In this document: piece after piece, positions 1-13,575 of the stretch | Layout of the letters: every line of letters begins with the position of its first letter | Position numbering within the stretch: the stretch's first letter is position 1 | Assembly: GCA_024305405.1 (NCBI GenBank) | Contig: JAKNDB010000054.1 | Location: 62,001 to 126,000, forward strand | Direction of reading: 5' to 3' | Source: Dirofilaria immitis | Lineage: Eukaryota > Nematoda > Chromadorea > Rhabditida > Onchocercidae | DNA length: 64,000 bases | The notes under the pieces: generated by a model | Databases searched by the model: none | What the model was told of the DNA's origin: nothing | The model's input: the letters and a program-made list of their open reading frames with translations, nothing else | Position numbers and translations under genes: made by a program

Positions 1-130
1 TCATTTTATTGTTGTTGTTACCAAGCCAAAAATATACTTGATGTGTTTTGCAAATTGTCTAACTTTAGGACATTTTCCAAACCACAGAGATAGTCTTGTT
101 TTTTAAATTTAAAAGTCTGAACATTTATAA

Positions 131-136
131 TTTATT
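131..136 (-). terminator. Polyadenylation signal of the REI/SH3BP5 gene
   Basis: AATAAA on the minus strand, about 30 nt downstream of the stop codon at 164-166. Its position and orientation fit the 3' end of the SH3BP5-type gene. Confidence 0.5.
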
Positions 137-163
137 TTATGGTTTTCATCTATGTAACATTCA

Positions 164-3100
164 TTATTGCTTTTCTCTTCTCATTAGAGTGAAATGATAT
201 GTCATACAATTTACTTCAATCATTTGAGAGTGGCTTCGAAGCATTCCTGATAAATCTTCTGTGTTCAATGTTACTCCCGTATGATTGCTTTCCAATGAAC
301 TATCGCTATCATTGCCATCAGGTAAAGGAATTGTTACTGTTGCAGCACCCTCAGGCAATTCAGTGCGATACCGAAAATCAGTCAAATCTGTTGACAACCT
401 AAATATTTATAATTAATCACACGAAACTAGTATTTTACATAGCAGTTTCGAATAAAATTTTACGATGAAGGAGAACGAAGAGAAAGAGAGAAGAGAAATA
501 AAGTAAAATTACAATAATTCATACTTAAGAATAGAGAAAAGATAATAATTATTGTTTATATATATATACATATTAATAAACAACATATCAATTCATATAC
601 AATTTACCTAATATTTTTACTATTTGATTTCGATTTATTCTGATTAAGGATCAATTGTTGCGCAAGTAATATAACACCAGAACCAAGACTTCCATCTTTA
701 ATTGTCCCTGCTCCTTCAGGTGAATCATCGAACAAGGCAGGATCGATCGCTTTATCGCAATCCAAAGTAAGCTGAAAAATAATACGGAATGAAAAAGTGA
801 GAGAGTGAGACATTATTAGAACAATAAAAATCCATAGAATTTTTTTAAATGTTCACAGTAACAGATAAGACTATTCCGAAAAAAGATACCATTATGGAAT
901 CATGAATAAACTACTTAGAAGCAATGTCCTAAATATAACTAAAAACACTTTTGCTGTAGAAAAAATAATTTATAAGTTCAATTTCTATACTGAAAGAAAA
1001 ATTAAACTACGAAAAAATTGCCTGATCAAAAGCTACTTTAATCCCTTCCAGAGCAATAGTATTTGCTATATCCGCCTTACGCCTTCTTTCTTTCTCTTCT
1101 TCAACTCGACGTCGTGCTTTCTCTTTACTAAATGCTACTTCACAGGATGGTAAATCAGGTGATTCACAACCAACGCCAGGTTCACGTCTAGTACTTGATA
1201 ACTATAAAACATAAAAATATTTAAGCACAAAATACTCTTTAATTGTTATAACCATTTACTATCACTTATCATTAGATATTATGAAAAAAATGATGTAATT
1301 TAATTTTACAAATTAATAATAATAGATTATTACCGTTACTTCATTATTCAAATATTCAAAGACTAGTAGTTAATATTTTTGCATTGCAGGAAACAGTTAT
1401 CAAAATATTTTGTTATTAAAGTATTTCAAATAATAAAGTTTTGCTAAATTTTGCAACGTTATAAATTCAGATTTAAATTATTATCATATCTCAATATATT
1501 GCTTAGATAAAGGTGAAATCACTTCAGTATCCATTTTTATATAAAATCTTAGAAAAAAGACGTACAGTACGCTCTTCATGTATAGCATCTGATATTTGTT
1601 CCAAATTTCTCAGCGAAGATGTATAATCATACTTTTTCTGACGTACCTTTAAAAATATTAAAATTATTGAAAAATCAAAATTTCTCATTTATATATCGAA
1701 AAACATTTTGTAAAAAAAAATCCGATAAAGAAAAATAATAACCTCCGATTCAAGCTTTAGAATGAGACTTTTCTGATATTCCAAAATTCTTGTAAATTCG
1801 ATGCGTTGCTCGAAATAATGCCGACTTTTCTTTATAGCTCGAGTATTTCCCTCTTGCAAATGTGCAATTTCTTTTGCTAGTTGTGTCATTCGTTCCGATA
1901 TTGAACGATGTACTTCTTCAGCTCCTAGACGTTCTTGTTCCGCTTCATTTACACGTTGAATATGATGATTTAATACCTAAGTAGTAAATTTAATAAGAAA
2001 AGAAAAAGACGGATGAATTTTTTAATATTTAATTCTATCCCTTAAATAACGGTTAGGATTGTATGCATATTTTAGAATCAGATAAATACTTTTTTTACAC
2101 ATTTCTTAAAAATTTGAAGCAATATTTCTGAAAGAGTTATTTTGCCTTATTTCTCTAACTGTAACAAAATGACATGATATACAATACTAGCGCTGATAGC
2201 AAGATTATGTGCGTCTATAATTGCATCTATAATTGCCTAAATCAATAATTTTAAAATATCAATAGAAACAAAAATATAAGCAAAATGAATACAACTGAAT
2301 TATTCAACCTCTAAGCATTCTGGTTCGATAGTTCGTTGTCGATTTAAACTATCTTGTGTTAATTTCACCTGTTGCTTTGCTACTGCATGCATTGAATTAG
2401 CACGTTCAAAACGTATTGCAGCATTTTGCGCTTCTTCACGCAACCGTCTCTCCTTGAAAAATAAAATTTTACATTTTGTGAATAAAAATGGCCTTGGTTA
2501 TTCCTAAAAACTATAAACAGAATGATTTGAAGATAAATATATAACTAGTAAAGCTACTGATTTTGATCAACTGAAAAATTACACTTTTCTTCATTTCCTT
2601 AATGATAACTATATTCAAAAAGAAATTTAAGATATATCGGATCACGTGAAATATGTCTAGCATCATTTATTACATTGTATTTAATAACTACAAAATTTAT
2701 TGATTGGACCGATATTAGTTATCTCAGTCAGTATACAACCAATTCTTCAAGCATATAATCAAACCAAATCGTATCAAATATAAAATAAAGTTTGTTCATT
2801 AACAGCTAATCCTGTAGAATCGCACAATTTTTCATTATCAGATTAAACTTATTCTAATGCAGCAGGTTATAACATTTAAAGTTATATAACAATTACCAGA
2901 ACAACCGACTTTATTATTTTATCAACTAATAAATTGGAATAAATTCTAACAGAAGGATATCATCAGCATATATATCATATTTCTCTATTGAAAAATGTAT
3001 GATTCTAAACATGAAAATGTTTTTATGTTAAATTAACCTTGAGTTTTGCTTCATAATAAGGTCGACCTTTTGCAATTGCTGAGCCATATTTGCGGCTTAA

Positions 3101-3898
3101 TTCATTTAATTTTTGAGACCAAGAAGCTTGAATTTTTCTGGAAGTAAGAATAATAGATTAATATCCAAAAATGTTTTCATATTCAAATTTAATTTTGACT
3201 CAATCAAAATGACCAAATAAATTAAACAAATATTATGACAAATGTAATCCCAACTTTATATACACATATTTTTTTCTTTCGTACTCCTAAAATTTTTTTA
3301 TACAAAATGTTTCTGGAATACCATGATACGAACACAATGCAAAAATATGAGGATCAAGAAGTGTTACGAATACATTGAATTCAAATATACCTGAAAGTAG
3401 CTCTTGCTTCATCAAGTTGTAATTCTAACTTATTGATAACATCCGTTGCAATATTCAATTTTTCCAATTCTTCATGTACACGATTTAAATGTTTAGCATC
3501 AAGCCGAATATCTTCATCCAGTATATAATCTACTTCATCATTAATAATTGTTTCTGCAAAAAATCAAACAAACATTTATTGTAATATTAAATACAATAAT
3601 TATATATTATGTTTATAATTCATTACACGATATTATTGTTCAAACTGTAATCAATATTTGAAGAAATGTAATCATTATTTAATATCATATTTATAATTCA
3701 TAATCTTTTATATTATTAATTAATCATATTCATTATAATAAAGATAAAGAAAAAAAGATAAATATAGGGATAATGAAAAAAATAAAAAAAAACTCAATTA
3801 AAAGAAATTAAATATTAATCATTACCTGTTGTAGGCGATTCTTTTGATGTTGATGGTGCATTTGTTTCATTTTGCAAAATCACTTCAGTAGTATTCAT
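164..3898 (-). CDS. rei-1: SH3BP5/REI family RAB-11 guanine nucleotide exchange factor, complete
   Basis: Nine exons on the minus strand: 3826-3898, 3391-3553, 3038-3137, 2309-2452, 1743-1976, 1566-1646, 1022-1201, 608-771 and 164-398. They join in phase to about 457 aa; human SH3BP5 is about 455 aa. Residues 60-270 are a long coiled coil with family signatures: NKLELQLDEARATFR near 64-78, KGRPYYEAKL near 101-110, and RAIKKSRHYFEQR near 206-218. The family (SH3BP5, C. elegans REI-1/REI-2) activates RAB-11 on late-Golgi and recycling membranes through this coiled coil; the tail is variable and acidic. The start ATG at 3896-3898 opens a short Ser/Thr-rich leader with no candidate upstream. The odd point is exon 7, which fits best with a GC donor after GATCAG. 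If a GT donor 11 nt further on, or a stop in the same stretch, is used instead, the last two exons change. The REI-1 versus REI-2 assignment is not resolved. The family call is firm; the tail is less so. Confidence 0.88.
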
Positions 3899-4111
3899 CC
3901 AGCTTATCGTTTCAGCTTTTTTTTATGATAATAATTTAGTATAGAATTTTACACGTTGTTAGATGCATAATAACGAATTAAGTTATTGCTGAAAAAAAAC
4001 AATGAATTAATATTAATCATTTTGATGATTTTTAAAAATTTTCTAAAATTCAATTTAATAAAATAAAAATGAATGAAATAATTATTAGTATTTCGTATTT
4101 ATTGATTATAA

Positions 4112-4116
<5 letters not shown>

Positions 4117-4177
<61 letters not shown>
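4117..4177. repeat. (AT)n microsatellite
   Basis: About 60 bp of uninterrupted alternating A and T, lying about 220 bp upstream of the start codon of the REI/SH3BP5 gene. Confidence 0.9.
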
Positions 4178-4180
<3 letters not shown>

Positions 4181-4774
4181 GTATAAAGTAAATAACAATT
4201 ATACATTTAGATTTGATAATAAAAATTAAATAATATTTGATAAATTAGCTTTCTTAAAATTACTTTACAATTTATTCGTTTCTTTAAATTTAATGAATAT
4301 TTGAAAAAATTTTGAAAAAAATGCATATTTCATCAATATTAATATTAGGAATAGAATAGATTAAGTAATATTTCAATATTTATACATATATATATATATA
4401 TATAATTTGGATTTCATATAAATATACTGTAAAGAAAAGCTATTATAATTTTAGTAAAAGGTATAAAAAAATTAGTAAAATATAACGGAAGTATATATTT
4501 GTATGAGAAAATTATAACAATGAAAAAAATGAGGAAGTTGAGGAGAAAAAAAGACGTATAGAACGAATAAATAAAAAGATCAGAAAGTGAAAATGAAAGA
4601 ATAAATTATAAGAATTAAAAAATATAGCAAATGACTAAGTAAAAAAAAAGAAATATTCAATAAATATAAGAACAAATATTTGTAAACAGAATAAAATAAT
4701 CTTTCTTATATTCGATGATAATATAAGCGGACAAAGTATAGAAAAAAAACACAATATAAGTACATACATACGTG

Positions 4775-4920
4775 CAGGTATAAGCATAATATGAAAGTAA
4801 ATACATAATAAGATTAGAAGTATATATATATATGTATAGGTATGAGTATAATATGAAAGATAAAATAAGATTAGAAGTACATATATATGTATATATAGGT
4901 ATAAACATAATATGAAAGTA
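4775..4920. repeat. Short tandem array, unit about 61 bp
   Basis: Motifs such as AAGATTAGAAGTA followed by a TATATA/TGTATA run and CATAATATGAAAG recur about every 61 bp, two to three imperfect copies. The open frame across them on the minus strand is a low-complexity Tyr/Ile/Thr sequence and is not accepted as a gene. Confidence 0.65.
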
Positions 4921-5397
4921 GAGAATAAAATAATAAGTATAAATATCGATATAGAAATATCAATAGTATAATATGTGAATGTAGTATGTGTAACACATAT
5001 GAATATAAATAAAGAAAATATAAAATGAGCGAAGAATCAATTCATTAAAAGATAATATCTCATTTATGGCAATAATCTCATTGCAGCAATGTCATTATAT
5101 TTTACTCTCATTCATTTTGTATTACTTAATTAGGCAAAAATTAATTAATGTAAAAAGAAATTCAAATATTATTAATATGTATAAAAATTTTAGAGAATAA
5201 AAATTTGAAAAAGTTCTTAGACTAATCTTCATCATATTAAATTATAAAATATTATTAATAATTAATGCTTAAACAACCTTTATATATATCTCTTTTTCCT
5301 TCAAGCTAATTTGTTGATATTGTTAAAGAATGGATGAGATACGGAAAATGAATGACGAAACAGACAAATGATAGATAAATATGATTGATAACTTGTT

Positions 5398-5399
<2 letters not shown>

Positions 5400-5430
<31 letters not shown>
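5400..5430. repeat. (TA)n microsatellite
   Basis: Roughly 30 bp of alternating T and A. Confidence 0.9.
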
Positions 5431-5433
<3 letters not shown>

Positions 5434-5786
5434 ATATATATAGCATAAATATAATCTACGATAAAACAGGAAGAGAAAAGGAACAAGATTTGTTAATGTA
5501 ATGATTATTATCAATAATGAAAGAAGAAAGGAAAATAAAAGATGAAACGAGGACAAATTGTTAAACAATAAAAATGAAAAATTTTTTCCAATTCAATCTG
5601 ATATTTTTATTATCTTTGTAGACAAAATTCGACAACGAATTAGAAAATGCACTAAATTATCCTCCTTTTGTCCTCACAATATCAAAAAAAAAAAGGATAT
5701 GAGACAAACTTCCAAACAATACATTTTTTTTTACATGACATGTATGTCAATAAAGGATTTGCTCAATCATATGATAAATGAGATGA

Positions 5787-6070
5787 AAATTGATAATCAG
5801 CTATTTTTGTAAGTCTGCCCAACTGTAAAGTACAGTATACATATACTAAACAACTGCTAATCAGTTATTTTTTGACGTCCTTTCAACTTTTTATACTACA
5901 GCATATATGTGATGAGAATTGCTAATCAACTATTTCTGCAAATCTGTTCAATTACATAATATAGCATACATGTGCTATGATTTCTGACTGTGCTATGATT
6001 GCTGTTCGGTTAATTCTGCTACTTCTGTTAAAGCTTGCTTACTGTGTAATACAGTATACATATGGTGGGA
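5787..6070. repeat. Degenerate tandem repeat, four units of about 64 bp
   Basis: TGATAATCAG or TGCTAATCA begins units at about 5791, 5855 and 5920, with a fourth beginning TGCTGTTCGGTTAA near 6000. Each unit has a CAGTATACATAT-like block about 40 nt later. The last spacing is longer because TGCTATGA is itself duplicated there. The units have diverged, so the array is old. Confidence 0.7.
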
Positions 6071-7183
6071 GTTAGCGATAAGCCAATAAGGCTATTATTT
6101 CTAAAATAACTAAATCCTTTGAATTAAGAAAATTAGTAATTCACAACATATTATCCAATAACCTCAAAAGCGATCAATTCGAAAAAAAACCAAAAATTGA
6201 AAAAATTATTTGAAATATTCGAAAAAAAATTAGAAAAGAATTGCAAACATTATTTATTATAAATTAAGCAGAGTAAAATTTATTTATTTCAAGTAGGAAA
6301 AAGAAAAAAAAGATTCTCGATTGCCAACGTCATAAAAATCAGTAAATCAACAAAATTGAAATGCTAGTCACGTAAAGTGCATTTTTCAGAATTAATTATC
6401 TAAGTAATAAATACAACGAATGTTTATATTAGATCATGGTGGGAAAGTTTTCATTTTCTCGTTACTAGAAAAAATTTTGTTTGCATTTCAAAAAAAAAAC
6501 GTTGTTTGAAAAAGTACGAAAAAAATTGTAAAAAATTTAAAAATTGTTAAAAACATATATATATGTATTAAGAGATAGACTTAATGTTTGCTTATTTTGA
6601 TGGTTTGTTTAATCATTGATTTTTTATTATTTCTTCATTTTTTTTTGCTTAAAAAGTAAAAAATAAATAGAAGAAAAGAAAGAGAAGAGAAATTTCACGA
6701 CTTTCAATGATATAACATGAAATATGGAATAAAATTTAGCTTAGCATAGTATTTCGAATTGTGTCATTTGTCATCACCAGTTGTACAATAGAATGCTTAT
6801 GTTTAACTAGATTAAACTAGTCTTTTTTTTGCAAGAAATCTTTTAGATCCTATGGAAATACAAATATATATATGTGTGTAGAATTATAAAACCAATCTGA
6901 TTGTTGTGAAATATGCGTAGTCATAAAATAGACAATATTTATCTTTCGATTACATCTATTTTTCTAAAAGCTTTTCAGAATTTCAATCAAAACTTTTAGC
7001 CTTATTTACTTCAATATTACGTAATATATTAATGTTCTTTCGAATCTCATAGCTTTTTTTCCCTCAAATGGATCGATTAAAAATTAAAAATTAAACATCA
7101 TTTACATCGCCATAAATTAAATAATAATACAATAGTTACTTTGGTTATTAAATTTTATAGACGATGTTAGAAAGATAGGAAAA

Positions 7184-7312
7184 AGTTTGAAGATCAACCA
7201 ATCTTAAAACAATATTTCTATAAAAACAGTTCGAAGATTAACAATCTTAAAACAATATTTCTCTAAAAACAGTTCGAAGATTAACAATCTTAAAACAATA
7301 CTTCTATAAAAC
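7184..7312. repeat. 43-bp tandem repeat, three copies
   Basis: CTTAAAACAATA recurs at 7203, 7246 and 7289, each preceded by TTCGAAGATTAACAAT or a close variant. Copies two and three are nearly identical, so this array is young compared with the one at 5.8 kb. Confidence 0.85.
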
Positions 7313-10300
7313 CCAACCAAAAAAAATTTTCATATTCCATCTTTTTTACTGAATAAATGAATGTAATCCAGCAAACGATTATTTAAGCAAACAAAATCTT
7401 TGATTATAGTATTATACTGAAAACAAATTTTAAATATATAATACAACAGTCATATGGAAAGTTATGATTATACATACATTATGTAGAAAGTTTAGAAAAT
7501 AACTGAACCAATTCAAATATCCAAATGTTTATTTTGTTGAAGAAAACAAGATTTGAAACGATTATCATTTCAGACATTTATGTAGCTTTGATTATTTATG
7601 AATTTCATATTGAATCTTTATGAGAATTAAATGTGTACTAAATATCGTAGAATATTAACTATGGAGATGATATTTTATTAAAATCTAATTATCAGTGATA
7701 GCATGTGCATAAATAAAAGTAATTCACTATCCGCTTATCAAATATAAATGATGTGAAAATATTATAAATAAAAAACCCTTGAATTTCTTAGCTTTTAAAC
7801 TATATATTTTTTACTACTGAAAAGTACAAACGGATATTTCTCATGAATAAAAGATATATTACTACGCTTTTTCAATCCACCAGAGATTTCACTTTGACAA
7901 TTTTTTAATCGTACAATTTCTAAAAGATACAACTGCTTAAAAATGAAGCAATATTTCGAATTTTCTCAGTCTACCAAATATTCTGGTGAAATGACAGTTT
8001 TCAATTATGCGATTTCCAAAATATTTATAGACATAAATTTTCTTACAATGAAAAGGTAAAATATTAGTTTAACTTTTCCTTTCATAATTCCTAATCATAT
8101 TTTCTACTTATCAATAAGTAACTTTTTATATGCTATCAAATTAAATGAAATAAAAGAGATTAACCTAAAAGGAATACAAACTGTTCAATATAATAAAATT
8201 AATGTCAATCAAAGATAACAGATGTATTAATAATGGCTTACAATTAACCATCACAAATAATTTTTTTTTCACAAATATTTTCCTGTCTTTTCTGCTTCGA
8301 AAAATAAAAGTGGAAAAAAATCAAAATAACTTAAAATTTCGCAATGTCACACAACTGGAAAGAGTTAAGATACGAAGTTTTACATCACGAAAGACCTTAT
8401 GATAAATTATCAAATGTATTGACAATGTTAAATTTTCTGAAAATCAATAACAATTAATAGAAATGGCTTCTCAACATAAGCAATCATCGATGAAGTTAAG
8501 TGAAGCAATCGATTTGCTTATAAAATTGTTAGTAGAATCTTTAAAATGATAACAGAAGAAAAGTAAAAGATAGAAAAAAGGGAGAGAGAAAAGTAGGATG
8601 AAATTGAATTAAAACAAGAATATGTGATAGTTGGAAGAAATAAATTTAATAAGAAAAATAAGTAAGTTAAAAGAAATAGATTTAATAAAAGAAATGAAAT
8701 AATTCTTTTATTCTTTTAAATCTTAAAAATATTATATAACTATTAGAATTACTAAACCACTCATTTCTTCATTCCCAGTAAAACACACATAGACTATACT
8801 AATTTATCGGATATAAGTTTTAACACTTATAATATTTCGGCTTTTTTGCATTCGAAAGAATGTAAAAATTCGGAATATTTAGTAAATTTTAATGAATTAT
8901 TGTAATATTCTGGGTAAAAAGACTTTTTCTTTCTGAAAAAATTGATAAAAGTTGGAAATTAGTTCCGCAATATATAAATAATTAGTTCCACAAGGCTATG
9001 ATTTATAATAATGAAAATTTAATTTTGATTTGTTTTGTTCGTAAATAAAAAATCAGAAATTTGCACTCTTTGAAGTTAACTAATGGTAACACTTCAAAGT
9101 TTTTAATTGAACTCATTATTTCAGAAGCTTAAAATTGACAATAATGTCAACAAATAACAGGTGTATAATCTATGTATCATTGTAAACCATTTCCGTCGAC
9201 AAATATTCCATATATTAAACAAAAAAAAAAGAAAAAATTATTCACAATGAACCGGAACAGATGATTGTATAAATTTAGAATGATTCTATATCTTTTTGTA
9301 TTGCATTTATTCAGAATGAAAACATGAATCGAATCCGGAATTAATTCTATCTATAATAAGGACATGAAATCTAGTTGATTTTCAATTTATCGGAATGATT
9401 TCTGATATATCTACATCTATTACTGAAAAAATGAAAAAGAAAAGGTATACTTAATATAAAACTAATCCAAATAGAACATTCTGCAAGAAAAATTTTAATA
9501 ATTACTCAAAAAAAGAAGAGAAAGTGTTTATTTATCATTGAAATATTGTATGACTCAGTTGCGAATATTCATGTGAAATTTATGAATGATAAAATACTAA
9601 AGAAATTAATAAATACTGATAGTTTTAATTTAAACAGTTTGAAATGCATCACAATTTTTTCATAAATTTGAAAAAAAAGAGAAAATTATTCGGTATAAAA
9701 AGAATATCGGAGTTTTGATTAAAGAGCAATTGTCATCATTGAATAGTGCATAAAAAATTAGAGTGAAAAGATTGTCCAAAATTGATAGACTAATCAACTT
9801 TATCAGCTGATCATCGTATGAATACATTTGTCACCGGTAGATTGGATAATTAACTTATTATTACATGAAATGAACTATTATAGATTATATATACATTATT
9901 AGTAATAGATTTAAATTTGAATTATTTTAATGTCATTTCTGATATTAATTTATGGTGAAACGAAAAAGTTATATTAATTATTACTTAACTAACAATATCT
10001 TCAATTATAGTTTCAATATAGTTCAGATAATTAAAAAATTTAATATGAAAAATCAGTGAAACTAAATTAATACATATAATTCATATTAGATATAAGTAAA
10101 TATAAATTTTCCTTTAAAATAAAAATCATCATTAAAAAATGCCATTAGAATAATTCAAATTGGAAATGTGACATATTATTATATGTTTAGAAAATAGATA
10201 ATTACAACAAAGAAGTAAGCAAAAAAAAAAAAGAAAAAATTATTTTATAAAATCAAATTTCGAATATTACCATGCTTATTATAATGCTTATTATATTATC

Positions 10301-10534
10301 TAGAGCGCAATTTATTACTAATTTTTAATTTCATTCAAGCTATAATTTATTCATTTAACTCATTTCACTATTACATACGTGTTTATTTCGCAACAAATCT
10401 ATTTTTTCATAAATGTCATTTCATTTAGTTAAAAATTTTCATCAATACACAAATGTCAGTTTAGTTGGAAATTTTATCAACCACAATTTACCTCGACTAT
10501 TTTACAACGAATAGTAGTAGTAAACCCTTCTCCA

Positions 10535-10934
10535 ATTCAATCCACTCCGTCCATCCAACCATCCATCCATTCATTCATCCATCCATTCATCCATCCATCC
10601 GTCCATCTATCTATCTATTAATTGAGACGAGGAAAACTAAACTGCTCTCTCTCTCTCTCACTCTCTCACTGCTACGCTTTCCTCTTCTTCCCTCCTTCTT
10701 CTCCTCCTCCTCTTCCTCCTCCTCCTCCTCCTCCTCACCATCATCATTAACATCATCATCATCATCATATCGATTGATATACATACACACATATATACAT
10801 ATCCGTTAAACAGACACATACAAACATACACATACATACGTTCATACATATACATATACACACATATACAGCATATATACATACAAACATACACAAAGGT
10901 ATACATATTATTCTAATATGTGACATACAAACAT

Positions 10935-10973
<39 letters not shown>

Positions 10974-10980
10974 TAGATAC
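10535..10980. repeat. Microsatellite cluster with strong strand asymmetry
   Basis: Successive simple repeats: CCAT/CATT tetranucleotides (about 10552-10618), CT dinucleotides (about 10642-10668), a pure TCC/TCT pyrimidine tract (about 10680-10737), ATC trinucleotides (10738-10769), then a long CA/TA mixed tract with a (CA)n core near 10950-10972. The long open frames here on both strands (Ser-rich plus, Tyr/Cys/Met-rich minus) are by-products of the repeats and are not genes. Confidence 0.9.
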
Positions 10981-12593
10981 GTATACATATACATCAAATT
11001 CGACTCATACATTATATATAAGAAATAGTTTATGGCAAATTTCTCGATATACATCAAACTGGTTTCAATATCGTATGGAATAAAATTTCGAAACTAATCA
11101 TTAAAAAAAAAAAAAGTTGAAACTTAATAAAGTTTAAAAGCATTCCATTACTTCATTGCTCATTTTAATTGCTTCTTTTATTTTGTTACATAATATAATT
11201 TAAATGAAAAAGAAATATTGTATCATTTTTATTTTAAATAAATAGATCATATTTATACTTAAAAAATAAATAGATCAAATATCTCTATTTCATAAGTAGA
11301 AATAAATCATATCTGTTCAGTAAGTAAAAATAGACCGATCTAATAAAATTTTTGCTTTGATTGCAAAACCAAATAGATCAAATTTTTTTTTTGATAAATA
11401 TAAAAACAAATAAATTTGTTTAATAAATAAAAATAGATCGATCAAAATAATAACATATAGATTAAAGTAGAAATAGATAAATAAATTCTTTGATTCATAA
11501 GTGAAAACAGGTAAACAGATAATTTATTTGATAAGTAAAACCGATAAATTATATCGTTTATTTTAAAATTATTAGTTGCTAGTAAAATATTAATTTCAAA
11601 TTCATTTATTTATAAATTATGAAAAGCATATCCTAATACCTATGTTTTATTATAGTTGGCATCAGACTTATTCAACTCATATTCAATTCTAGCACCAATT
11701 TTATCGTTGTTTCGATAAGTTGTGATTAAATTCAGTAAATCATTTTGTAATTTTGTTTCAGCAAAAATAGTCAAGTGTTTTGATTGAATCACGTTATTTA
11801 ACAGTTTCTTGCTTTTAAATAGCTTATTACCTTTTAATATTACTTTATTAATTAGCGGATTTTCTTGAACTTTTATTATCAAGTTTTTCTTGTCATTGAT
11901 GTAAGTGTTAACACTAGCAAATAAACTTTGTTTTGTATAAAACTTTTATAATTGAATCTATGTCGTTTAAGAAAAAAAACATTATTAAGTTTTAAAATCA
12001 TTTTCTGCTTTAATAAATATAATAACAATAAAATGATTTGTGTAATAAAATGATATAATTGCATTTTTGCTTTTCAATTAATTAAATAAATGATATATTT
12101 AGAATTATTGGAAGAAGAAGCATAAGGATTGAAAAGTTTAATAAAATTAGTAATTATAAATTTTGTCGAGAACTTTCAATAATCTTTTCCTTTTATTAAA
12201 AAATTTTAATTAGCAGTAAAATTATTCATAGAAAATAAACAAAAAGCATGAAATGAAGTAAGAAAGAGAAAGAGAAAGAGAAAAAGAGAGAGAGAAGAAG
12301 GAAGAAAAAAATTTCAAGGTAATGAAAGCCTTGAAATTCTTTTAGATTCCTTACTAATTTGCTTTTTTTTCTTTTATTTCTTATTTTAAACCATTTATGT
12401 CTTTCTATCAAATTATTGACTTTTTTTATAAAAATGAAAAAGAAATATTTTTCATTAAAGCAAAAGTAGTGACGTCGATTTGAAGAAATGAACATTCCAA
12501 CAAAGTTATTCGTCACATAACATTCAAACATCATTCCAATGACTTTTGATTGATTAAAAAAACAAAAAGAAATTTTCTTTATATAATTTGAAA

Positions 12594-12628
12594 TTATTAT
12601 AAAATTATTTCAAATAATTTTATAATAA
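12594..12628. repeat. Perfect AT-rich inverted repeat
   Basis: Two 14-nt arms (12594-12607 and 12615-12628), exact reverse complements, around a 7-nt loop. No coding or terminator context, so probably sequence noise or a small hairpin. Confidence 0.7.
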
Positions 12629-13343
12629 AAATCGAAGGAAGTCGAAAAAAAAAAAGGACAAATTTATTTTAGTCGTTCATTCGAAGTTGAATTAATAAAT
12701 TACGTCGTTAATATAGGTAAGTTGAATGACATAATTTGATAGGTTTATATTCGAAAATTTTTGTTCATAATTTGACTGACTATCGTTAAGTCAAATTATC
12801 CATAATTATGTCCACTATATTATCATATTTTTAAAATTTTTATTCAGTGTAATTGAAAAGATACTTAATAAATATAATAAAGAATGAAAGGAAGGAATGA
12901 AAGAGAGAGAAAAGGTTAACATTTTTTTTTTAAAGCAAAAGAAAAAGGTTAAAAATTTTCTCTGCTACATTTATCATGATAACAGCAGATTTTTTTTCTT
13001 TTTTTTATACTGTTCTAAATTTTTTCCCAAAATTTTAAATAATGGAAGAGGCAAAGAGAGAGAGACTGGGGAGAAAAAAGAAATATAGAGATATTTATGA
13101 TATAATATCGTTGTCAAAAATTGTTGATAAATTGTTGAATCAAAAAAATATTCGCCAAAATTATATTAGATTACTTTTTATTTATTTATTTCATTTGCTA
13201 ATAATTGTTGCGAAAAAAAAAGCAAATATTTGAGAAGCGAATAAAGATAAGTGATATGTATGATATGAATTGATTGCAATCGTGAAATTTATTTTTATTT
13301 AATTTTTAAATTTTGTTTAGTAATTTAAAAATCAATTTAAAAA

Positions 13344-13575
13344 ATATTTGATAATATTATTCCATTCCTATCATTATTCTTTATTTTATTTTATTATTAT
13401 TTCATACAATACGAATTAAACATTTGATAATATTATTCCATTCCTATCATTCTTTATTTTATTTTATTATTATTTCATACAATACGAATTAAATGTTTGA
13501 TAATATTATTCCATTCCTATCATTATTCTTTATTTTGTTTCAATTATCATTTCATGTAGTACGAATTAAACTTCA
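13344..13575. repeat. Tandem repeat, three copies of 73-76 bp
   Basis: GATAATATTATTCCATTCC recurs at 13350, 13426 and 13499, each followed by a TTTATTTTATTTTATTATT-like tract and TTTCATACAATACGAATTAAA. The third copy is the most diverged. Confidence 0.85.

Noticed and set aside
2160..2237. Possible extra exon in the REI/SH3BP5 gene (AIIDAIIDAHNLAIS)
   Set aside because: It has an acceptor-like end but no GT donor, and the flanking exons already join in phase and match the family without it.
4657..4908. 83-codon minus-strand frame
   Set aside because: Low-complexity Tyr/Ile/Thr sequence produced by the local tandem repeat.
10465..10906. Open frames of 114 and 82 codons on opposite strands
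   Set aside because: They are translations of CT, TCC, ATC and CA repeats (Ser-rich or Arg/Met/Tyr-rich) with no splice or domain support.
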